Part shown: positions 17,006 to 26,586 of the stretch, piece by piece | Layout of the letters: every line of letters begins with the position of its first letter | How positions within the stretch are numbered: position 1 is the first letter of the stretch | Translations under genes and position numbers: made by a program | The notes under the pieces: generated by a model | Database searches by the model: none | Told to the model about the DNA's origin: nothing | The model's input: the letters and a program-made list of their open reading frames with translations, nothing else | NCBI GenBank assembly: GCA_001657315.1 | Contig: LYSV01000056.1 | Location: 1-37,273 of the forward strand | Source: Flammeovirgaceae bacterium BBD 1991-12 | GTDB taxonomy: Bacteria; Bacteroidota; Bacteroidia; Cytophagales; Cyclobacteriaceae | DNA: 37,273 nucleotides | Reading direction: 5' to 3'

Positions 17006-18175
17006 ATGGTGAGAATTAATTTATTCAGGCTCACCTTGCTTTTGCTAAGCATGCTTACCATCATGGCCGCCGCGATCATTGCTCCTGCTATTCCTGCCAT
17101 TGCTCAGTTTTTTCAGCGAACACCTGGTGCAGGTCTGTTATCAAAACTTGTGGTTAGCCTTCCAACACTGTTTATAGCCATCACAGCCCCCTGGGTGGGC
17201 AGGTATATTGACAGGCACGGAAGATTAAAATTACTGTATGTCGGATTGGTCCTGTATGCACTCTGCGGAACATCCGGACTCTTTCTCAACAGCCTATATT
17301 ACATCCTTATTGGCCGAATGCTTCTGGGTGTAGCCATAGGTATCACCATGACCATCACCTTCACCCTGATCGGAGATTATTTCAAAGGTGACGAACGAAA
17401 GGATTTCATTGGGTTTCAGACCGCTTTCATTGGATTAGCCGGGATCACCTTTCTGATGATCGGAGGGGTACTGGCAGATATTAGCTGGCGGCTGCCATTC
17501 CTCATTTATATAACATCTGTTTTGCTCACCCCATTGATTATCAGGTTTTTAAATGAACCGCCAAAAACTCCGTCGGCCTTCAAAAGCACACCTGCAGCAT
17601 CGAGCCTGCTCATGCGCATCATTTACATCAACGCAGTTGTTCTGATGATCCTCGTTTATGTCGTTCCTACTCAGCTGCCGTTTTTACTTTATGAGATCGG
17701 CTTTGATAAAAATATCTTGTCCGGAGCCGCTCTCGCCCTTAATGCTTTGGGAATGGTTATTTCTTCCCTGTTTTATTCCAGATTACAACGCTATACACAC
17801 TTTCCTTACGTAAATACCATTGCTTTTTTTCTTATGGCAGCGGGCTACTTTATAACCGGTATGACCTATTCATACTTTATCATCCTGGCGGCAATGTTCA
17901 CTGCTGGCCTGGGTATTGGTTTATTGATCGCCAATACCAATGTATGGGTCATGGAGCAGAGCCATCAAAGATCCAGAGGCAGAAATATCGGGATACTCAC
18001 TACCTGCCTGTTCCTGGGGCAGTTTTTCTCGCCGTTGGTCTTTGAGCCCGTTGCAATGAGGTTTGGTGTGTCATTTATTTTCACACTTGCAGCTACTTGC
18101 ATGGTCCTGATTTCAACGATCTTTTTGTGCTTAGGCCAATCGCTGATCAAGATGGGTGCTTCCACCGGGTCATAA
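17006..18175 (+). CDS. Major facilitator superfamily (MFS) transporter
   Basis: A polytopic protein with 12 predicted TM helices and the MFS loop 2-3 motif as GRYIDRHGRLKLL; the helix-4 segment GRMLLGVAIGITMTITFTLIGDYF and the central loop near FLNEPPKTPSAFKS, before the second six-helix half, fit the drug/proton antiporter type. I choose ATG 17006 (MVRINLFRL), because the upstream TTG 16931 lies inside a hairpin and the residues before 17006 are polar and basic; ATG 16946 is the alternative. The substrate cannot be told. Its position after the sulfotransferase gene suggests a link, but the hairpin between them leaves this open. Confidence 0.85.
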   Translation: MVRINLFRLTLLLLSMLTIMAAAIIAPAIPAIAQFFQRTPGAGLLSKLVVSLPTLFIAITAPWVGRYIDRHGRLKLLYVGLVLYALCGTSGLFLNSLYYILIGRMLLGVAIGITMTITFTLIGDYFKGDERKDFIGFQTAFIGLAGITFLMIGGVLADISWRLPFLIYITSVLLTPLIIRFLNEPPKTPSAFKSTPAASSLLMRIIYINAVVLMILVYVVPTQLPFLLYEIGFDKNILSGAALALNALGMVISSLFYSRLQRYTHFPYVNTIAFFLMAAGYFITGMTYSYFIILAAMFTAGLGIGLLIANTNVWVMEQSHQRSRGRNIGILTTCLFLGQFFSPLVFEPVAMRFGVSFIFTLAATCMVLISTIFLCLGQSLIKMGASTGS

Positions 18176-18209
18176 CGCCGTCAATGCCTTATTCACAATG
18201 ATAACATGA

Positions 18210-18226
18210 TCCGGTTTTTTCCCGGA
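18210..18226. terminator. Weak hairpin between convergent genes
   Basis: TCCGG (18210-18214) and CCGGA (18222-18226) with a TTTTTTC loop, between the stop codons of the MFS gene and the isomerase gene. Five base pairs only; a weak bidirectional terminator at best. Confidence 0.3.
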
Positions 18227-18276
18227 CCCATTAACGAAAATACCATCAACAGGCTCATTGCCATTTCCCTGCAATA

Positions 18277-19248
18277 TCAACAATGAACTTCCAGCAGCCT
18301 CGAATTATTAATAGGATCGATAATTATATATTCCATATCAGCCGGAATGAGATATACGTCCCCTTTACGGGCCTCCACTTCACCACCATGGTATTTCAGA
18401 ATGGCATGGCCCTCCACCATCATGTATACCACAAAGGAGTCGATCTGTGCATAGTCACGCAGCACGGTATGTTCCGGCGTCAGATGATTGGTGGTAAAGT
18501 GATCACATCGGATGAGCTTTGATGAAGTATGTTCGCTTGAAAATACATGCTGTCTCTTTCTGTCGTAGTTAATGGCGTCAAGTGCAAGGTCGAGATGAAG
18601 CTCCCTCAGTTGGCCATCAGTATCACTCCGGTTGTAATCGTGTATCCTGTAGGTAATGTCGGAGCTCTGTTGTATTTCAGCAAGGAGTACCCCGCTGCCA
18701 ATAGCATGGACCGTGCCGGCAGGAATGAATACCACATCTCCTTCCTTTACCGGCTGACGATGAAAGACCGAGCTCAGCGCCTGATCAGAAATACCGGAGA
18801 AGGCGTGCTCATTCACCTTTTGCTTTAAGCCATTGATCACTGAAGCCCCCTTTTCTGCTTCCAGGATATACCACATTTCGGTTTTACCCAGACTATTGTG
18901 CCGGGCCATGGCAAGCTCATCATCAGGATGTACCTGAATGGAGAGGTCTTCGCATGCATCTATGAATTTGAAAAGCAGAGGCAGATGGGTCCCGAATTTT
19001 TCGTATATCTTCCGCCCCACCAGCTTTTCCCTGAAAGTTCTGATCAGAAGGTCGAGTGGAAATCCCTTGAGGTTCCCTTCGGCTACTCTTGAAACATTTC
19101 CTGGGATCGTAGAGATCTCCCACGACTCTCCACAGTGGTCCGAGGGCGTATTCTGCTTTCCCAGAATATCCCTGATCTTTGTTCCACCCCATACCTTGTT
19201 CTTAAAGATGGGATAGAAGTTCAATGGGTATAGATTGGTGTTTTCCAT
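18277..19248 (-). CDS. manA: Mannose-6-phosphate isomerase, class I
   Basis: The 323-residue protein has the cupin-type type I phosphomannose isomerase core. Zinc ligands are visible as Q105 and H107 (SIQVHPDDE), E124 (GKTEMWY) and H181 (PAGTVHAIG), followed by YRIHDYNR (R201), the substrate-binding region. It interconverts fructose-6-phosphate and mannose-6-phosphate in the cytosol, feeding GDP-mannose synthesis. Length agrees with the short bacterial form (BSU-type). It is the second gene of a leftward unit, 38 nt after the DPM1-like GT2, so it probably supplies the mannose donor for that enzyme and for the glycan locus to the right. All catalytic residues appear intact. Confidence 0.93.
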   Translation of the reverse strand: MENTNLYPLNFYPIFKNKVWGGTKIRDILGKQNTPSDHCGESWEISTIPGNVSRVAEGNLKGFPLDLLIRTFREKLVGRKIYEKFGTHLPLLFKFIDACEDLSIQVHPDDELAMARHNSLGKTEMWYILEAEKGASVINGLKQKVNEHAFSGISDQALSSVFHRQPVKEGDVVFIPAGTVHAIGSGVLLAEIQQSSDITYRIHDYNRSDTDGQLRELHLDLALDAINYDRKRQHVFSSEHTSSKLIRCDHFTTNHLTPEHTVLRDYAQIDSFVVYMMVEGHAILKYHGGEVEARKGDVYLIPADMEYIIIDPINNSRLLEVHC

Positions 19249-19286
19249 AGTAGTATGATTTAGGTATTTAAATAGTCAAAAAGTGT

Positions 19287-20345
19287 TCAGTATTTGTTTC
19301 CAATGTTGCGATAGGCCATTTTGAGCCTGCCTTTCAGGCGTCTGAGACGGGTAGAGCCACCCAGCTTGTCTTTTACCAGCTCGAAAACGATCACCACTCC
19401 GTAGAGGCACAGCAGGAAAATTTTCAGGAGCTCCAGCGTATTGGCCAATGGCAGGGGCAGTTCATTTGTGAACCAAAGTGCAAAGTGTAACAGGCCGATG
19501 AGTACTCCCAACACCTGAACGGTGCGGCGGGCCATAAGCTTTGCAATGGACCGCTTCAAGGGTATAAAAATATTGGTTTTTAAAGGAGCAACAGCCGAGG
19601 AGATCGCCGGCTTGAGATCATAGATACACCAGATCCTCAGTAGACTCATGGGAATGCTTACTGCATCTTTTAATCCGAGCTTGGACCCCTCCATGTGAAC
19701 CCAGTTCTTAAGCGGCTTTTCCAGGAAAATGGACTTAAAATATTCCAGACCCAGCAGCCTTTTCAGTCGCAGCAGGATCTCCACATCAAACAGCCAGCGT
19801 GTTCTGAAGCTTTGCTTAAATATATCCGGTACAAGCTTTCTGTGGAAAACCTTGGCTCCGCACTGAGTATCCTCGATGTTCAGACGTGTGATGCAGAATA
19901 TGATCAGACGTATCACACTGCTGATCAAACCTCGTACCGCGTTTCTTTCAATATTGTTCTCTTCACTTTTTGCCCGTGATCCATAGATCACCCTCAGGTT
20001 TTTGTCCTCATCGAGAGCACGCAGCAGATCATGGTAATCATTAAAGTCCGTAGACAGGTCCGCGTCAATAAAACCAATGGTATCCACAGTTGTTTCTTCA
20101 TAAAGATACAGGGCACCTTCCTTTACAGCCTGCGCTTTCCCGCTGTTCTCCTGTAGATTGAATATGTGTACATTGTCATATTCCAGGTTTTTGATCTTTG
20201 CCAGTGTGGCCCGTGTTGCATCCGAACTTCCATCATTCACAAAGCAGATATTGGTTTCTTTATTGTCAGCTGCATAGTCCAGAAAGCTGTCTATGTCCAG
20301 TCTGCTCGATTCATTGTAACAAGGGATTACTATACCGTGTGTCAT
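19287..20345 (-). CDS. GT2 glycosyltransferase, DPM1/polyprenyl-phosphate-hexose synthase-like
   Basis: A GT-A fold domain spans residues 1-245: IVIPCYNE (6-12), the NDGSSD nucleotide-sugar loop (37-42), the D94-A-D96 metal motif in GFIDADLSTD, then SRAKSEENNIERNAVRGLIS and TQCGAKVF, matching dolichyl/polyprenyl-phosphate mannose or glucose synthases. Two TM helices follow (about 275-293 and 302-325), then a basic tail. Such enzymes move mannose or glucose from GDP- or UDP-sugar onto undecaprenyl phosphate at the inner membrane. Co-transcription with the mannose-6-phosphate isomerase favours mannose (inference). It diverges from the GT-C gene, whose class uses exactly such lipid-linked donors; the 203-nt region between them (20346-20548) should hold both promoters, but I could not pick them out. 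Confidence 0.88.
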   Translation of the reverse strand: MTHGIVIPCYNESSRLDIDSFLDYAADNKETNICFVNDGSSDATRATLAKIKNLEYDNVHIFNLQENSGKAQAVKEGALYLYEETTVDTIGFIDADLSTDFNDYHDLLRALDEDKNLRVIYGSRAKSEENNIERNAVRGLISSVIRLIIFCITRLNIEDTQCGAKVFHRKLVPDIFKQSFRTRWLFDVEILLRLKRLLGLEYFKSIFLEKPLKNWVHMEGSKLGLKDAVSIPMSLLRIWCIYDLKPAISSAVAPLKTNIFIPLKRSIAKLMARRTVQVLGVLIGLLHFALWFTNELPLPLANTLELLKIFLLCLYGVVIVFELVKDKLGGSTRLRRLKGRLKMAYRNIGNKY

Positions 20346-20548
20346 CGTTTTCGATTTTTATCTGTAGCGAAGAAAAGATGGTTTTACGCTCTTTTCAGGA
20401 TCATTCGTCTGATCGCAGCATCGTTTGGACCAATCGACAGATAACCTGGGCCAGCAGAAAAAACCCATTTACCTGCAACTGCCCGTAGTATTTGCACCAC
20501 TCATCGAAAAGAAATACAGTTCTGTCCTGATCAGATACTTTTGCAGGC

Positions 20549-23500
20549 ATGGGAACCCAAAAAAACCATTATCTTCTGCTGGTTTTGGCATTAGCCATTG
20601 GCCTTTTATTCCACGGTTCTTCCATTTTCGGATCATTGGAAAATACATATGACTTTTATGTACATGTATTTTTCGCCAGCCACTATTCAAATTCATGGTT
20701 CGAGCCGTGGGAGACACGCTGGTATACGGGCTTCAGCCTGACCAGCTACCCGCCACTCACCCATCAGTTGATCGCAGTATTTTCCAGTATTGGCGGACTG
20801 AAATTTGGCGCCTATGTGGTAGGGTTTGCCATCATAATTCTTTATATCACAGGGGTTTACCGGTTTTCGAAGCTTATTACCGGCAACCGCCGTGCCGCAG
20901 GTTATGCTGCGCTGGTTGGAGTGTTCACCCCGTCTGTAGTTGAAAGCCTGCACGTATTTGGGCAAATGCCTATGATGCTGGGCATAGGATGGCTGTTGCA
21001 TGCCTTACCGGAGATATACCTGTGGGTACGCTACGGAAAGTTCAAATATTTCAGGAATGCCGTAAGTATTATAGCCGTAGCCGTATGCTCCCATCATGTG
21101 ACGCCTATATTTGGCATGGTATTCTTTGTACTGCCCTTAATGGGTACGGCAGTGATGGATGGTGCCCGGCAGGAGGTGGAAAACTATCAGAAGGTCACCT
21201 TGCCCCTTTTTTTTAAGTATGTCAGACGATACCTGCCAAGGATCATTGTAACCGGAGGAGCGATTGTGGTGGCGGCTGTGGTGGTTATCCTGCCTTACTG
21301 GATATGGTCCAAAAATGATCCTATCACGCAGGTACCTATACCACACGGTTCCAGGGATAATTTTATTGAGGTGTTTTCCTCGGGACTGGTATTCTTTATC
21401 ATTCCCTGGGGGTTTCTCCTGGCGCTGTTGCCTTACGCTTTTTACCGTTTTTTTTCCAGAAGGAACATTTTTCTTGGGCTTTCTCTGGTGCTTTTGTTCA
21501 TATTGGGTACCGGGGGCACAACTCCCGTTCCCAAAATATTGTTGGGTGAAAATGCCTTCTCCATTCTTACCCTGGAGCGCTTTACATTCTGGGCCACCGT
21601 TTTCGTAGCGGCCATAGCCGGTGAGTTTGCCTGGAGCTTTTTTGAAGGACCTATCAAAAAAAGGATCCTGCTGAATAATGCACCGATCGTCTATAATTTT
21701 TTGATCGGTATTATGGTCACTGCGATCTTTTGCAGCGCTGGATTCACCCTGAACCTTCGTCATTTCAGATCACTCCAACCTGACAAGATCGATATCGTTC
21801 CCATTATTAATTTTATTAACTCGGATAAGCACGACAAATGGCGCTTTCTTACGCTTGGTTTTGGTGATCAGATGGCGTGGCTTTCCGCCAATACACATGC
21901 GCTTACCATAGATGGTAACTATCATTCCGCCCGACGGGTGCCGGAGCTTACCTCACGTGCAGTAGAAAGGCTGGAGAACTCAAAATACCGGGGTAATGAA
22001 GGGATAGGTACCTTGCAACAGTTCCTCACCTACCCGGAAAAGTATCATCTGAAATACATCTTTTCCAATGACAAATTTTATGATCCCATACTTTACTTCT
22101 GCGGCTGGCACAGAGTCAAGCTGCTGGACAATGGGATCATGGTGTGGGAGCGGGAGGACGTGAGCGCTCTTCCGTCCATACTACCCAAAAAGGAGATACC
22201 CCATTACCAAAAGGTGATGTGGGGCGTGATGCCACTGATGTGCCTTATCCTTGCTTTTTTCTTTAATCTGCAACTCCACTGGATCAACCATATCATCCGA
22301 AAAAACAAAGACAGGGATAGCTACAGCAATCCGGAGCAGCTAAGAACAGAGGTACATAATGTTACCTACCTCTTTTCCAAGTACTGGTTTTATGTTGTTT
22401 TGGCACTCACCGTATTCATTATTTACAGGATATACTTTCTTAATCTAAAGCAGATCACCCCTGAAAAGGCCGTACTTAGTTACTATGACGCCCTCGATTT
22501 TAAGGAGTTCGCCAGGGCTTATTCCTATCTTGACGCTCCTGAGGACTATCCGGTAGATCAGTTCATGCTCGAACTTTCCGTCACCGATGGTCTGGCAGAC
22601 TCCTATGGTAAGCTAAATGACATCAAAACCCGGTTGATCCAACAGGACTCCGATCAAGCGCTGGTAGCTGTTGATCTCACCTTTATTACCCCGCTGGAAG
22701 TTTTTCACCGGTCCAGGGAGCACGTTCTGAAAAAGAAGGGGTTGAAATGGTTCGTCAAGGCGGAACCTCTTGAATACCCCATTCCTGCTGATCAGTTTTA
22801 TGTGACGCAGACAGCGGATTTCAAAAATCAGGGAAAGAAAAGGATCACCACGGAGGAGACCTTCCACACGGATATCCTCGACCGGCCGGTAGTACACATT
22901 TTGCAGAGCTCCCTGATCAATAAAAACGGACAATATTCCGTGGTAGGATTGTTGCAAAACATAGACAGCTATCCTGCCGATGTAACCCTTAAGGCTACTC
23001 TTTTCAATGATGAGGGCGCTGTTCTTACGGATTATACCGAAAAATTCGAACTGATCCACAAACTGTCCCCCAAAGAGACCACTCCCTTCCGGATCGATTT
23101 TGAAGCACTGGGGTGGACCGATGAAAACCGTGACAAAGATCTGTTTGACCCCAGGGAATTCAGAGAGGCTGATCTTGTTGAGATGGTCTGTTCCTTTAAA
23201 CTGGAAGCGCTGGCAACAGTTACCACGCATGACCTCTTTAAGGACATGGCCATAATGAATGTAAAAATTGATAAACAACTTATACGGGGTAAGTTGTTTA
23301 ATCAGGGAACGAAGGCTGTTACCATCCCACAGTTGCTCTTTGCCTACTACGATCCTGAGGGGAACGTGCTGTGGGTGGACCACCTGTTTGTGGATAGAAG
23401 TATTTTGCCCAGGCGTATTCGCGATTTCAGAAAATACAGACCAGACCTGTCACAGGTCACCCTTGTTGCTGAATCCGCACAGGAGACCCTGGTCAATGGT

Positions 23501-23638
23501 CTTGACAATGGATCGATCACGGCAAAGTATAAGTCAGGACACTACACGATCAACAACAAGGTAGATGTGCAATGGCCTGAGGTAGCATCGTTGACATTTA
23601 GTCTTAACAACTATGTGGGTAACCCAACGCCTTTTTAA
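20549..23638 (+). CDS. Large polytopic GT-C-like protein (PTPS-related membrane domain) with periplasmic C-terminal domains
   Basis: Residues 1-400 hold about ten TM helices. The first periplasmic loop has ENTYDFYVHV (D35, H39) and WYTGFSLTSYPPLTHQ, the pattern of the '6-pyruvoyl-tetrahydropterin synthase-related' membrane family (PF10131), whose name is historical and whose fold is that of GT-C glycosyltransferases using lipid-phosphate sugars. A soluble segment (400-545) and two more TM helices (about 552-572 and 607-626) follow. The periplasmic tail has an NTF2-like region (634-745, starting TPEKAVLSYYDALDFKEFARAYSYL) and two Ig/FxLYD-like strand-rich parts to 1029. ATG 20549 is the start. 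The next gene overlaps its end by 26 nt. Likely role: periplasmic sugar transfer in glycan assembly (inference). Unusually long for the family. Confidence 0.75.
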   Translation: MGTQKNHYLLLVLALAIGLLFHGSSIFGSLENTYDFYVHVFFASHYSNSWFEPWETRWYTGFSLTSYPPLTHQLIAVFSSIGGLKFGAYVVGFAIIILYITGVYRFSKLITGNRRAAGYAALVGVFTPSVVESLHVFGQMPMMLGIGWLLHALPEIYLWVRYGKFKYFRNAVSIIAVAVCSHHVTPIFGMVFFVLPLMGTAVMDGARQEVENYQKVTLPLFFKYVRRYLPRIIVTGGAIVVAAVVVILPYWIWSKNDPITQVPIPHGSRDNFIEVFSSGLVFFIIPWGFLLALLPYAFYRFFSRRNIFLGLSLVLLFILGTGGTTPVPKILLGENAFSILTLERFTFWATVFVAAIAGEFAWSFFEGPIKKRILLNNAPIVYNFLIGIMVTAIFCSAGFTLNLRHFRSLQPDKIDIVPIINFINSDKHDKWRFLTLGFGDQMAWLSANTHALTIDGNYHSARRVPELTSRAVERLENSKYRGNEGIGTLQQFLTYPEKYHLKYIFSNDKFYDPILYFCGWHRVKLLDNGIMVWEREDVSALPSILPKKEIPHYQKVMWGVMPLMCLILAFFFNLQLHWINHIIRKNKDRDSYSNPEQLRTEVHNVTYLFSKYWFYVVLALTVFIIYRIYFLNLKQITPEKAVLSYYDALDFKEFARAYSYLDAPEDYPVDQFMLELSVTDGLADSYGKLNDIKTRLIQQDSDQALVAVDLTFITPLEVFHRSREHVLKKKGLKWFVKAEPLEYPIPADQFYVTQTADFKNQGKKRITTEETFHTDILDRPVVHILQSSLINKNGQYSVVGLLQNIDSYPADVTLKATLFNDEGAVLTDYTEKFELIHKLSPKETTPFRIDFEALGWTDENRDKDLFDPREFREADLVEMVCSFKLEALATVTTHDLFKDMAIMNVKIDKQLIRGKLFNQGTKAVTIPQLLFAYYDPEGNVLWVDHLFVDRSILPRRIRDFRKYRPDLSQVTLVAESAQETLVNGLDNGSITAKYKSGHYTINNKVDVQWPEVASLTFSLNNYVGNPTPF

Positions 23639-24830
23639 CATATGTTTTATTTTCATGGGGCTCCTAATGGTTGTTTATGGAAATGTAAAGGCTTCATCGA
23701 AAGTATACCTGCTTACACCTGATACGGTGACAGCAGGCAGCGTACATGAAATTGTGTACCATGCAGACGTTCCGGACCGTCCCATGCTCAGACTGGTGGT
23801 ATGGCATAACTTCGGTATGTACAGCCAGCAGGCGGTAGTCAACGACTGTAATGTCCTGTTCAACACCACGTCAGTGATCTGGCAGCACTCCGGGCACGTT
23901 GTGCTCAAGCTGTATCAGGCCAATAACCTGCTGGCAACGGATCATCTGGTCATCTCACCGGACACGGCCTATCCTCCGGAAGTAGAGGCCTATTGCGGTC
24001 CCAAGCAGATACTGGCTGGAGGAGAAGACTTCACCATGGTGATCGGTTCTTCGCTGGACTCACTGGATAACCCATGGCCACAGGGAACGGAAATGACCTA
24101 CCGGTATATTTTTAAATCCCATTTAAAGGTACGGCAGGCTGAAACAAAGGCCTTGCATGGTTATGTACGGTTTTTTTCTGATAATGAAGCGGGCACACCC
24201 GTCATTTCGGTAGCGTGGAAAAATACTGCCCGCAGTGAATTTGATATCACGGTTTATCCCAATTATCCCACAGATTTCATACTTTCCTACGACCGGGCAC
24301 ATCCCTATGCGGACGGTAAGCAGATCACTACCATTACTACCACAGAGATCATGGATACCCTCGGTAACCAAATCGCAGATGGGTCGATGGTTTATTTTAA
24401 GATCAGCACAAGCAAGGGCGAGATCATGCAGGCTATGGCTACAACAGTGGCAGGTATCGCCAATGTTATGTTGCCGGCCCCGGGAGAGGCTACCCGGTGG
24501 TCAGTGCAGGCCTATATTGAAGACTATGTACAGAGCAGCCCGCTTACCATTTCCTATTTGCCATCAGTAAGGCCTTTTTCCATACAGTGGACGGACGACA
24601 GGGAACTGATCATAGGACCTGTTACCGGCTTCCTGAACCAATACGTACCCAATCATACGGAGGTGGAAATTACATTGTGTCATAACGACCGGGAACTGCT
24701 AAAGACTATTTATACACAGGAGGGGATGGCACAGCTTGACCTTGGTGAGATGGACCTGGAGGATGGTTACTATACAGTGACCGTCAATTGTGGCGGACAA
24801 ATTCACGGCAAAACAATTATCATAGAATGA
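23613..24830 (+). CDS. Secreted multi-domain Ig-like (Big-1-like) protein
   Basis: A 405-residue protein with a hydrophobic N-terminus (ICFIFMGLLMVVYG, signal peptide ending near VKAS) and only beta-rich sequence after it. The centre (about 215-310) resembles a bacterial Ig-like Big-1 domain: DGKQITTITTTEIMDTLGNQIADGSMVYFKIS, then GIANVMLPAP, where family members read 'A.G.a.itltatVtDa.GnpV.g..V.F'. Flanking parts are also Ig-like. No enzymatic residues are seen. Start ATG 23613 overlaps the GT-C-like gene by 26 nt, and the stop overlaps the next ATG as ATGA, so the three genes are translationally coupled. A structural or polymer-binding partner of the GT-C and GH5-like proteins in the periplasm is plausible (inference). 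Confidence 0.7.
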   Translation: MWVTQRLFNICFIFMGLLMVVYGNVKASSKVYLLTPDTVTAGSVHEIVYHADVPDRPMLRLVVWHNFGMYSQQAVVNDCNVLFNTTSVIWQHSGHVVLKLYQANNLLATDHLVISPDTAYPPEVEAYCGPKQILAGGEDFTMVIGSSLDSLDNPWPQGTEMTYRYIFKSHLKVRQAETKALHGYVRFFSDNEAGTPVISVAWKNTARSEFDITVYPNYPTDFILSYDRAHPYADGKQITTITTTEIMDTLGNQIADGSMVYFKISTSKGEIMQAMATTVAGIANVMLPAPGEATRWSVQAYIEDYVQSSPLTISYLPSVRPFSIQWTDDRELIIGPVTGFLNQYVPNHTEVEITLCHNDRELLKTIYTQEGMAQLDLGEMDLEDGYYTVTVNCGGQIHGKTIIIE

Positions 24831-26377
24831 AAAGATCAAAACCTCTATATTTTTCCTATCTCGTATTGTCGTTTTTGGGCATTTCGCTCCTGCTGTTCAT
24901 TATTTTTTCCAGGCTTGTGGCCTATTTCGAAACGGCTGATAAAATGGCGGGACGTTTCTACCCGGCCGGACAAAAACCCGTGAATTATCGTCCGGATTTT
25001 ACATGGACGCTGGACAAGTCAGAGGGACGTGCTATGGAGGAACATACCCTGGAAAAGATCACCGATCACTACCTGTCATCCTACTACTATCACAACAAGC
25101 TGCTGTCTGAGGGCAACAAGGCTGGTCTCAAGGATCACTTTACGGACCGCTCAAGGGACAAGGTTTTCGCGGCAGCCGCAGAGTTGCATGCTGCCCGGCA
25201 GAAAACAAAAAGTACTACTATACATCATGATCTTACGCTGGATTTTTACTCGGAGGATGGTACACTGGTCGTGTTAAGGGATATTCATATCCGCTATTTC
25301 CAGCTCTATGAAAATGACAGGTTCATTCTGGCCGACTATGATACTGCTCAGTACGATGTTATGCTGCTGCTGGAAGACAACTTCTGGCGGGTGCGGCACA
25401 AGGTCAGATCTTCCATTGAAAAGAGGCCTGTTACATTGACCGGAAGCCCCTGTATAGAGGTGAAGGGTGACCAGTTCGTTTACGCTGACAAGGCGTTCAT
25501 TAGCAAGGGTATCAACTATTATCCTGCAGAATACCCATGGGAAAAATTCTGGACCCATTTTGATCCGGTGTTACTCAGGCAGGATTTCAGTCTTATTCAA
25601 ACTGCCGGCTTCAATACCATACGGATATTTGTGCCCTACGAGCAGTTTGGCGGACCGGACGTGATAGAGAAATATCTGAACGATCTGGAAATGCTGCTGG
25701 ATATAGCACAGGAGTATGATCTGAAAGTGATTGTCACACTGTTCGATTTTTTTCTCCAATACCAGGCAGATCAATGGACCCTCGCAGACCGGCATGTTGA
25801 GATTATTGCCACCCGGCTGAAATACCATGAGGCTGTGTTTGCGTGGGATGTCAAGAACGAACCTGATCTTGATTTTGATACGGCCGGAGAAGATGAAGTG
25901 AAGGAATGGCTCTCGTTCATAATAAAAAGGATACGCGGATATGATCAGAATCACCTTTTAACGGTAGGCTGGAGCTCGCCGGAGTACATAACGGAGTTGC
26001 ATGAAGTGGTCGATTACTATTCATTTCATTACTATAATGAACCTCAGGATCTGACCCGGTACCTGAGCAGTTCCTATGATAAACCGCTGCTGCTGGAAGA
26101 GATGGGACAGCACTCCTATGCGGCCTGGTTCTACCCATTCCGAAAAACACGACGTGACCAGCTGGAATATCTTTCCGACCTTACGAAGGTAATCCGGGAG
26201 CATAACATTTCCTATGCCTTGTGGACATTGTATGATTTCAGGCAGATCCCGGACAATGTAGTAGGTACCCTGCCATGGAGAAAGGGGATCCAGAAAAATT
26301 TTGGCCTCATTGACAAACGAAATAAAAAGAAGAAAGCCTTTGAGCTTATCAAGACCTTTAACGAAGGCTATCTGTAA
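24827..26377 (+). CDS. Membrane-anchored GH5-like glycoside hydrolase with N-terminal NTF2-like domain
   Basis: The start is ATG 24827, overlapping the upstream TGA as ATGA (516 residues); a TTG at 24788 is less likely. An N-terminal TM anchor (about 9-30) places the rest in the periplasm. Residues 75-200 form an NTF2-like region (HYLSSYYYHNKLLSEGNKAGL...NFWRVRHKV). From about 210 a (beta/alpha)8 clan A hydrolase is clear: GINYYPAEYPW, FNTIRIFVPYEQF, the acid/base E345 in WDVKNEPD, and the nucleophile E425 in LLLEEMGQHSY, ending with ALWTLYDF. This is the GH5 pattern of mannanases and glucanases. By analogy with PelA, PslG and BcsZ, exopolysaccharide loci often carry such a periplasmic hydrolase to trim or release polymer. 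Substrate unknown. Confidence 0.82.
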   Translation: MKRSKPLYFSYLVLSFLGISLLLFIIFSRLVAYFETADKMAGRFYPAGQKPVNYRPDFTWTLDKSEGRAMEEHTLEKITDHYLSSYYYHNKLLSEGNKAGLKDHFTDRSRDKVFAAAAELHAARQKTKSTTIHHDLTLDFYSEDGTLVVLRDIHIRYFQLYENDRFILADYDTAQYDVMLLLEDNFWRVRHKVRSSIEKRPVTLTGSPCIEVKGDQFVYADKAFISKGINYYPAEYPWEKFWTHFDPVLLRQDFSLIQTAGFNTIRIFVPYEQFGGPDVIEKYLNDLEMLLDIAQEYDLKVIVTLFDFFLQYQADQWTLADRHVEIIATRLKYHEAVFAWDVKNEPDLDFDTAGEDEVKEWLSFIIKRIRGYDQNHLLTVGWSSPEYITELHEVVDYYSFHYYNEPQDLTRYLSSSYDKPLLLEEMGQHSYAAWFYPFRKTRRDQLEYLSDLTKVIREHNISYALWTLYDFRQIPDNVVGTLPWRKGIQKNFGLIDKRNKKKKAFELIKTFNEGYL

Positions 26378-26586
26378 AGATCGGGAATACAGTAGATTTT
26401 CAGAGCCCAACACCAAAAGGAACGGAAATGTGCAGCAGGATGATCTGATCTCAGCTCAATGCCTGATTCCTACCCTTTCTCTTTAAATGTGTACCATTCA
26501 TCGAAATATAAAAAATCACAGTTGGCGACATTTTAATTTCAAGTCAGAATAAATTCTCAAAAACCAATTTAAAAACGTACCTGATC

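Noticed and set aside
20536-20543. TACTTTTG as a promoter of the GT-C gene
   Set aside because: It matches TAnnTTTG but lies 5 nt before the ATG, would give a leaderless transcript, and has no -33 box.
21137-21763. 208-codon minus-strand frame within the GT-C gene
   Set aside because: Highly polar, repetitive composition typical of the antisense of membrane helices; no motif.
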